Shown piece after piece: positions 57,267 to 64,000 of a stretch of 64,000 bases of DNA; position 1 is the stretch's first letter; every line of letters begins with the position of its first letter. The position numbers and the translations under genes were made by a program. Where the stretch lies: positions 372,001 through 436,000 of the forward strand of contig NZ_BQHY01000003.1 of assembly GCF_021602155.1 (NCBI RefSeq), written 5' to 3'. The notes below the pieces were generated by a model. It did not search any database and had not been told where the DNA came from. It saw only the letters and a program-made list of their open reading frames with translations. Source of the stretch: Pseudomonas parakoreensis (GTDB taxonomy: Bacteria > Pseudomonadota > Gammaproteobacteria > Pseudomonadales > Pseudomonadaceae).

Positions 57267-57903
57267 GCAGTCTCCTTTCCAGGTAGCGCGCACTGAGCGA
57301 CAAGGGGTAGCAGAGCAGGAAGTAGCCGAGGGCGACGAGGCCGTAGACCATGAAAGGTTCGAATGTGGCGTTGGCGAGCATGCCGCCGGTCTTGGTCAGC
57401 TCGGTGAAACCGATGATCGAGGTCACTGCCGTGCCCTTGACCACTTGCACCGAGAAGCCCACGGTCGGCGCGACCGCGATGCGCAGCGCCTGCGGCAGGA
57501 TCACGTAGCGCAGTTGCTCCAGCGGATTCAGCGCCAGGCTCGATGACGCTTCCCACTGACCGTGAGGGATCGCTTCGACGCAACCGCGCCAGATCTCCGC
57601 CAGATAGGCACTGGTAAACAGCGTCAGGGCAATCGCCGCGGCCATCCACGGCGAAATTTCGATCCCGGCCAGCGCCACGCCGAAGAACACCAGGAACAGC
57701 TGCATCAGCAGCGGTGTGCCCTGGAACAGTTCGATCCAGGTGCGGGCAATGTTGCTCGGCAACGGGTTTTTCGAGATGCGCATGACCAGAATCAGCAAGC
57801 CGACGATCCCGCCACCAATGAACGCCACCAGCGACAGCGCCAGCGTCCACTGCAGGCCGGTGAGCAGGTTGCGCAGGATGTCCCAGAAGGTGAAGTCGCT
57901 CAT
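57253..57903 (-). CDS. Amino-acid ABC transporter permease
   Basis: A 216-residue inner-membrane permease of the His/Glu/Gln family: about five helices and the EAA loop EASSSLALNPLEQLRYVILPQALRIAV. The start at 57,903 has GAGGAG upstream and overlaps the stop of the other permease by four bases (57,900-57,903), so the two subunits are probably made in equal amounts and form a heterodimer. Confidence 0.93.
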   Translation of the reverse strand: MSDFTFWDILRNLLTGLQWTLALSLVAFIGGGIVGLLILVMRISKNPLPSNIARTWIELFQGTPLLMQLFLVFFGVALAGIEISPWMAAAIALTLFTSAYLAEIWRGCVEAIPHGQWEASSSLALNPLEQLRYVILPQALRIAVAPTVGFSVQVVKGTAVTSIIGFTELTKTGGMLANATFEPFMVYGLVALGYFLLCYPLSLSARYLERRLHASA

Positions 57904-58568
57904 CGGCTGCTCCTCGCGATATAGCGGCGGCCGACCCAGTTCAGCAACTGGCGGATCAGCAGCGCCATGCACAGGTAGATCAGCGTGGTCAGCGCGTAGG
58001 TTTCAAAGGCGCGGAAGTTGCGCGACTGAATGAAGTTGGCAGCGAAGCTCAGCTCCTCGGTGGCGATCTGCGAACACACCGCCGAGCCGAGCATGACGAT
58101 GATGATCTGGCTGCTCAGTGCCGGCCAGACCTTGCCCAGCGCCGGCAGCAGGATCACATGGCGGAACGCTTCGAAACGGCTCATCGCCAGTGCGGCAGCG
58201 GCTTCCAATTGCCCGCGCGGAATCGCCTGGATGCCCGCGCGGATGATCTCGGTCGAGTACGCGCCGAGGTTGATCACCATTGCCAGCACCGCCGCCTGCC
58301 ACTCGGAAATCTGCACCCCAAGCGACGGCAAGCCGAAAAAGATGAAAAACAGCTGCACCAGAAATGGCGTGTTGCGGATCAACTCGACGTAGACGCCGAA
58401 GAGTGCCGAGAACGGGCGAATGTTCCACGCCCGTACCAACGCGCCGACGATGCCCACGCCGACCCCGAATAGCGCGCCAATCGCCGTCAGTTCCAGGGTG
58501 AACAGAGCGCCGCGCAGCAGCAGGTCGGTGTTTTGCACCACCGGCATGAAATCGAACTGATAAGCCAT
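57900..58568 (-). CDS. Amino-acid ABC transporter permease
   Basis: A 222-residue permease paired with the next gene. Blocks include LLLRGALFTLELTAIGALFGVGVG, RNTPFLVQLFFIFFGLP and the EAA loop EAAAALAMSRFEAFRHVILLPALG. Start at 58,568 (MAYQFDFMPVVQNTD) from family alignment; the frame opens at 58,679. The solute-binding protein gene ends 22 bases upstream. Confidence 0.93.
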   Translation of the reverse strand: MAYQFDFMPVVQNTDLLLRGALFTLELTAIGALFGVGVGIVGALVRAWNIRPFSALFGVYVELIRNTPFLVQLFFIFFGLPSLGVQISEWQAAVLAMVINLGAYSTEIIRAGIQAIPRGQLEAAAALAMSRFEAFRHVILLPALGKVWPALSSQIIIVMLGSAVCSQIATEELSFAANFIQSRNFRAFETYALTTLIYLCMALLIRQLLNWVGRRYIARSSR

Positions 58569-58590
58569 CAATTGTCTCCCGCGCGATCGA

Positions 58591-59376
58591 TCAGAGATCG
58601 GCCGGCAGCGGCTCTTTGAGCCATGTCTGCGAGTTTTTCTCCAGCGCGCCGTCGGCCTTGGCGGTGGCGAGAATCTCATTGATCTTGCCCAGCAGCGCCG
58701 GCTCGTTCTTGTTCACGCCGACGTAGACCGGCGAATCCTTGAGCTTCACTTTCAGCGCCGGCACGCGTTTTGGGTTTTTCTCGCTGATCGCGACCATCAC
58801 CACGTTGCCGCTGGCGATCAGGTCGACCTGGCCGGCGAGGTAGGCAGCGATGGTCGAGTTGTTGTCCTCGAAGCGTTTGATGGTCACGCCTTCGGGGGCG
58901 ACCTTGGTCAACTCGATGTCTTCGATGGCGCCACGGGTGACGCTGATGGTCTTGCCCTTGAGGTCGTCGAGGCTGCTGATCGCTGCGTCAGGCGGGCCAA
59001 ACACCGCGAGGTAGAACGGCGCATAGGCGTGGGAGAAGTCGATGACCTTTTCGCGCTCCGGGTTCTTGCCGAGGCTGGAAATCACCAGATCGACCTTGCC
59101 GGTGGTGAGGAACGGGATGCGGTTGGTGCTGTTGACCGGGGTCAGTTCGAGTTTGACCTTGAGCTGCTCGGCCAGCAGTTTGGCCGTGTCGATGTCCAGG
59201 CCACGGGGTTTCATATCCGGGCCGACCGAGCCGAACGGCGGGAAGTCCTGAGGCACGGCGACTTTCAGTGTGCCGCGTTTGACCACGTCATCCAGACCGT
59301 CGGCGTGGGCGGGCACCTGGCTCAGCATCAGGCTGGCAAACAGGGCGGTGAGGAGGGCGCTGTAACGCAGGCTCAT
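58591..59376 (-). CDS. Amino-acid ABC transporter periplasmic binding protein
   Basis: A 261-residue solute-binding protein of family 3. A signal peptide (LLTALFASLMLSQVPAHA) precedes KRGTLKVAVPQDFPPFGSVG, GLDIDTAKLLAEQLKVKLEL and GKVDLVISSLGKNPEREKVIDFSHAY. GGAG lies upstream of ATG 59,376; the long frame above it is not coding. First gene of the importer operon. The pocket sequence does not let me name the ligand. Confidence 0.93.
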   Translation of the reverse strand: MSLRYSALLTALFASLMLSQVPAHADGLDDVVKRGTLKVAVPQDFPPFGSVGPDMKPRGLDIDTAKLLAEQLKVKLELTPVNSTNRIPFLTTGKVDLVISSLGKNPEREKVIDFSHAYAPFYLAVFGPPDAAISSLDDLKGKTISVTRGAIEDIELTKVAPEGVTIKRFEDNNSTIAAYLAGQVDLIASGNVVMVAISEKNPKRVPALKVKLKDSPVYVGVNKNEPALLGKINEILATAKADGALEKNSQTWLKEPLPADL

Positions 59377-59632
59377 GGCAAATCTCCGGATCGGCGGGAA
59401 GTGTTTTCTGCGATCGGACAGAGCATGCGCCGTGCCAACACCGCGCCGGATGCCGCGCAGGCCGCGGATTTGGCGTGTTCTTTCGGTCTTACTGGTCTGA
59501 ACAGTCAGGATGTTTTTCGCACCTCGATAGCGCATTGCGCCAAGGCGTCGAACCCCGCTGGGGCACGACTTGCCGGATCCGGCGAATAGCTTTACAACTA
59601 GCCGCACCTTGGCCTGACTCATCTTAAAAACC
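59377..59632. promoter_or_regulatory. Divergent control region, importer operon and FadR-type regulator
   Basis: These 256 bases hold both promoters. ACTGGTCTGAACAGT at about 59,489-59,503 is an inverted repeat (ACTG/CAGT, 7-base spacer) and could be an operator for the adjacent regulator. No gene is seen. Confidence 0.3.
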
Positions 59633-60340
59633 ATGAACTCGATCTCCCGCGCCGTACCCGAAGTGGCGCTGCAAGCGATTCGCAAACTGATCACCGAACA
59701 GGGGTTCGGTGCGGGCGATGCGTTGCCGTCGCAACGGGATCTGGCGGTGCAACTGGGGGTCAGTCGGGCGTCGTTGCGCGAGGCGCTGTCGTCGCTCAGT
59801 GCGCTAGGCGTGGTCAGCATCCAGCCGGGCAAAGGCGTGTTCGTGCTGGCACCGGTGGACATTGCGCAGGGTGACCATGCGCCGGGCTGGCCGTTTGCGG
59901 CGCAGGCCTCGCCGCTGGACATCTTTCAGTTGCGCTATGCACTGGAGGGGTTTGCCGCCGGGCTGGCGGCGGTGACCTTGAGCACGATCGATCTGGATGC
60001 GCTAGAGGACAACGTTGCGGCAATGCGCGAGCAATTGAAGGCTGGGGACTTCGAGGCCGCAGCGAAACTCGACTTCGAATTCCACCGGCGCATTCTGCTG
60101 GCCAGCGGCAATCAGGCGATGCTGAGCATCCTCACCGCCAGCGCCGAAATCTTTCTTGAGAGCCAGAAGCTACCGTTCATCCGCGCCGAACGGGCGATGG
60201 AGACCTGGCAGGAACACCGCAAGATCCTTCGTGCCCTCGCGCGCCGGGCTTCCGCCGCCGCCCAGAAGGCCATGCAAGAGCACGTGCGCAATGCGGCGCT
60301 GCGCACCGGGATCGCCTTCATCGCCCCCGCCACTGCGTGA
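59633..60340 (+). CDS. FadR/FCD-family GntR transcriptional regulator
   Basis: A 235-residue regulator. The GntR winged helix is at ~1-75 (ALPSQRDLAVQLGVSRASLREALSSLSALGVVSIQPGKGVFV). The all-helical FCD ligand-binding domain follows, with metal-site-type residues in LDFEFHRRILLASGNQAM and WQEHRKILRAL. It is divergent from the amino-acid importer operon and probably represses it; ligand unknown. Confidence 0.9.
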   Translation: MNSISRAVPEVALQAIRKLITEQGFGAGDALPSQRDLAVQLGVSRASLREALSSLSALGVVSIQPGKGVFVLAPVDIAQGDHAPGWPFAAQASPLDIFQLRYALEGFAAGLAAVTLSTIDLDALEDNVAAMREQLKAGDFEAAAKLDFEFHRRILLASGNQAMLSILTASAEIFLESQKLPFIRAERAMETWQEHRKILRALARRASAAAQKAMQEHVRNAALRTGIAFIAPATA

Positions 60341-60460
60341 CTTGGGCTATACCCAGACTCATGGGGCGCCATAGCAAGACTCAATCAACTGCGGCTTCCT
60401 GAACAAGGGAAGGGCGGATATGATGGGCCACGTTTTTTTGCTTACAACCTGGAGAATTCC

Positions 60461-60790
60461 ATGAGCAGCGATCTGATCAAACACGTTAGCGACGCCAGCT
60501 TCGAAGCCGACGTACTCAAGGCCGAAGGCGCTGTACTGGTCGACTACTGGGCTGAATGGTGCGGCCCTTGCAAAATGATCGCTCCGGTTCTGGACGAGAT
60601 TGCCGAGACCTACAAAGGCAAACTGACCGTTGCCAAACTGAACATCGACGAAAACCAGGAAACCCCGGCCAAGCACGGCGTGCGTGGTATTCCGACGCTG
60701 ATGCTGTTCAAGAACGGCAACGTTGAAGCGACCAAAGTCGGCGCCCTGTCGAAGTCGCAACTGGCTGCTTTCCTCGACGCCAACATCTAA
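60461..60790 (+). CDS. trxA: Thioredoxin 1
   Basis: General cytoplasmic disulfide reductase of 109 residues. The active site is C34-C37 ([12 protein letters not shown]), with D27-type buried acid (VDYW), the cis-proline loop [11 protein letters not shown] and a C-terminal helix. CTGGAGAA lies upstream of the ATG. Followed by a terminator, then rho, the conserved trxA-rho order. Confidence 0.97.
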   Translation: MSSDLIKHVSDASFEADVLKAEGAVLVDYWAEWCGPCKMIAPVLDEIAETYKGKLTVAKLNIDENQETPAKHGVRGIPTLMLFKNGNVEATKVGALSKSQLAAFLDANI

Positions 60791-60811
60791 GCGTCGCTGT
60801 AAATCGCCAAA

Positions 60812-60842
60812 AAAAAGCCTCGCAATTTGCGGGGCTTTTTGC
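60812..60842 (+). terminator. Terminator of trxA
   Basis: An A run and AAGCCTCGCAA pair with TTGCGGGGCTTTTT, ending in a T run about 50 bases after trxA, with one G-U type mismatch in the stem. Confidence 0.8.
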
Positions 60843-61037
60843 GTATTCAGGGCTAGACGCTCCGAAACTCAGGTGGTACATTCGGCCCCGCACTGGTTTC
60901 TCCACTGCCCCCTGCTAGCCGTCGCCGACGCACTCCTTTTCGAACAAGTTCGCGATCCTGTCGCCTTCTCCGCGGCGCGGCCTCATTAAGCCAAAAGCTT
61001 AATTTCCCCCCTCCATAAATGATTACGTCATTCCTAT

Positions 61038-62297
<1,260 letters not shown>

Positions 62298-62316
62298 CAT
62301 CGCCGCTGAACCGATA

Positions 62317-62350
62317 AAAATGGCGTCCCGCGCGGGGCGCCATTTTTTTG
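62317..62350 (+). terminator. Terminator of rho
   Basis: AAAAATGGCGTCCC and GGGGCGCCATTTTTTT pair around GCGC with one bulge and end in seven T, 20 bases after rho. Confidence 0.9.
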
Positions 62351-62490
62351 CCTGAATTTTGCCCGGATTATGGGAGGTTCCCGATCTGGTAAGGTCTGTG
62401 ATCGGGCACTACAACCAGCAGCGCTCGCGAGCCTCTCGACTCGGGCTCGCGCTGTATAAAAACCACCATCTGATTGGCATTAAAGATTTT

Positions 62491-64000
62491 ATGAGCACAC
62501 TCGCTTATCGAAGGGATATCGACGGCCTGCGCGCAGTTGCGGTGATCGCCGTGGTGCTGTTCCACTTTGGCGTTCCGGGGTTTACCGGCGGTTTTGTCGG
62601 CGTGGACGTGTTCTTCGTGATTTCCGGCTACCTCATCACCTCGATCATCTGGAACCAGCGTCAAGCCGGGCGTTTCAGTTTCGTCGAGTTCTGGGCTCGG
62701 CGTGCGCGGCGGATTCTGCCGGCGCTGTTCGCGATGATCATTGCGGTGCTGGCGGTGGGCTGGTTCCTGCTGGCGCCCAAGGACTACGAAGAGCTGGGGC
62801 GCTCGGTGCGCTATCAGGTGACGTTCGTCTCGAACATTCTGTTCATGCGCCAGGACGGTTACTTCGACGTCGCCTCTGACTTGAAACCGCTGCTCCATAC
62901 CTGGTCACTGGCGGTGGAAGAGCAGTTCTACATCTTCTTCCCGCTGCTGCTGACGCTGCTCTCGAGCCGGTTGAAACACTGGCGGCTGGCGCTGTTCGCT
63001 GTGCTGCTGGTGTCGTTCGGGCTGAGTGTGTGGGCGATCAATCATCATCCGGAAAAAGCTTTCTTCTTGCTGCCGATGCGTGCCTGGGAGCTGCTGGCCG
63101 GGGCGATGCTGGCGATTGCGCCGAAACACGCCTGGCGTTTGAAACCGCTGGCCGCCCAGGCCTTGAGCCTGCTGGGCATGGGGTTGATCCTGCTGGCAGT
63201 GTTCGTCTACGACAAGTCGACGCCGTTCCCGGGTGCCACAGCGTTATTGCCGGTACTGGGCGTGGTGCTGCTGATTCTGGCCAACGGTCATCGCGAAACG
63301 CTGGTTGGTCAATTGTTGAGCAGTCGGGTGATGGTCGGCCTCGGCCTGATTTCCTATTCCTGGTACTTGTGGCACTGGCCGGTGTTCGTGTTTTCCAGCT
63401 ACGCCAGCGTCGATGAGCCGGGCGCGCTCGACACGGCCGGGTTGATCCTGCTGACCCTGGTGCTGGGTTATCTGTCATGGAAGTTCGTCGAAACGCCGTT
63501 CCGTGAACGGCGTTTGCTCGCCGGCCGTCGGCAGATTCTGTTGGCCGGTTTCTGCGGCATCCTGGTGCTCGGTCTGGCCGGGCAATCGCTGCGCTGGACC
63601 GATGGCCTGCCATGGCGCCTGTCCGAGCAGGCCCTGCAATACGCCAAGGGCCGCGAGTGGCGGCCTGAGCTGATGGCGTGTCTGGCGGATGACAAGACCC
63701 CGGACGACAAGCTGTTCTGCCATTACGGCATGACGGACCTGCCGAGCCGCGCCATGGTCTGGGGCGACAGTCACGCCACGGCGCTGATCCCGGTGTTCGA
63801 TGACGGCGCCAAGGCCTACGGCGTGAGCGTGATCCTGGCCAGTTCTCCCGGCTGCATTCCGGTCGATGGGCTGGAACATGACGGTGTCTGTGCGCGTTTC
63901 AACCAGCGTGTCGAGCAGGGGCTGAAGGCGCAATCGGTCAGCGATGTGGTGCTGGTTGCGCGTTGGAGCCTGTACCTGTACGGCGATGCCAAAGGTGATC
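62491..64000 (+). CDS. Acyltransferase 3 - SGNH fusion protein (partial, runs off right edge)
   Basis: The frame starts at ATG 62,491 (STLAYRRDIDGLRAVAVIA) and is open to the end of the window, 503 residues or more. Residues ~5-340 are an acyltransferase-3 membrane domain (FHFGVPGFTGGFVGVDVFFV, HTWSLAVEEQFYI, LISYSWYLWHWPVF). From ~400 a periplasmic SGNH hydrolase-like domain begins, with GDSH at 425-428. This OafA-like design transfers acetyl or other acyl groups to surface polysaccharide such as O-antigen. The 3' end, including the second SGNH histidine, is missing from view. Confidence 0.92.
   Translation, partial: MSTLAYRRDIDGLRAVAVIAVVLFHFGVPGFTGGFVGVDVFFVISGYLITSIIWNQRQAGRFSFVEFWARRARRILPALFAMIIAVLAVGWFLLAPKDYEELGRSVRYQVTFVSNILFMRQDGYFDVASDLKPLLHTWSLAVEEQFYIFFPLLLTLLSSRLKHWRLALFAVLLVSFGLSVWAINHHPEKAFFLLPMRAWELLAGAMLAIAPKHAWRLKPLAAQALSLLGMGLILLAVFVYDKSTPFPGATALLPVLGVVLLILANGHRETLVGQLLSSRVMVGLGLISYSWYLWHWPVFVFSSYASVDEPGALDTAGLILLTLVLGYLSWKFVETPFRERRLLAGRRQILLAGFCGILVLGLAGQSLRWTDGLPWRLSEQALQYAKGREWRPELMACLADDKTPDDKLFCHYGMTDLPSRAMVWGDSHATALIPVFDDGAKAYGVSVILASSPGCIPVDGLEHDGVCARFNQRVEQGLKAQSVSDVVLVARWSLYLYGDAKGD

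Overview
The window is chromosomal DNA from a fluorescent Pseudomonas, most likely the P. fluorescens complex. This is inferred from protein content and gene order: glnK-amtB, sutA, xerC-DUF484-dapF-lysA-lptM, cyaY, rnk, cyaA, argH, algR-hemC-hemD-hemX-hemY, dsbH-algQ, algP, hemB-ppk-ppx and trxA-rho follow the order known from P. aeruginosa. Three families of paired inverted REP sequences (REPINs) lie between genes, as is usual in this group. No rRNA, tRNA or CRISPR array was seen.

Positions 1 to about 10,537 are accessory DNA. Its right boundary cuts the competence helicase gene comM after codon ~281, and the adjoining sequence looks like a Tn7-type transposon end: terminal TGT, an ACAATAAA box and a 20-bp-spaced repeat. 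The other end and the transposition genes would lie left of the window. Visible cargo: the tail of an unknown membrane protein, small hypothetical proteins (two of them paralogous, at opposite ends), a single-domain response regulator, a membrane diguanylate cyclase, a cyanide-insensitive quinol oxidase (cioAB), an RsbQ-like hydrolase coupled to a PAS histidine kinase, and a zinc alcohol dehydrogenase. This looks like a respiration, signalling and detoxification load.

Positions 10,538 to 26,600 are core: the comM remnant, a small unexplained region with a 33-residue ORF, ubiK, nitrogen sensing and uptake (glnK-amtB), yjbQ, sutA, a leftward operon (lptM-lysA-dapF-DUF484-xerC-HAD phosphatase), cyaY, rnk and class I adenylate cyclase. 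Positions 26,600 to 40,750 hold argH, algR without an adjacent algZ/fimS, the heme operon, dsbH, algQ, a periplasmic FKBP, the histone-like algP, an ABC-F protein, a small MscS channel and a LysE exporter.

Positions 40,960 to 45,730 are a leftward envelope cluster: two tandem COG3014 lipoproteins, a YcfL-like lipoprotein, LpoB and a CsgG-like protein. Positions 45,900 to 52,400 hold a cytochrome c-FTR1 iron permease, yaiI-type gene, elbB, a fatty acid hydroxylase, dedA and hemB. Positions 52,400 to 64,000 hold polyphosphate metabolism (ppk, ppx), an amino-acid ABC importer divergent from a FadR-type regulator, trxA, rho and a truncated SGNH-type acyltransferase running off the right edge.
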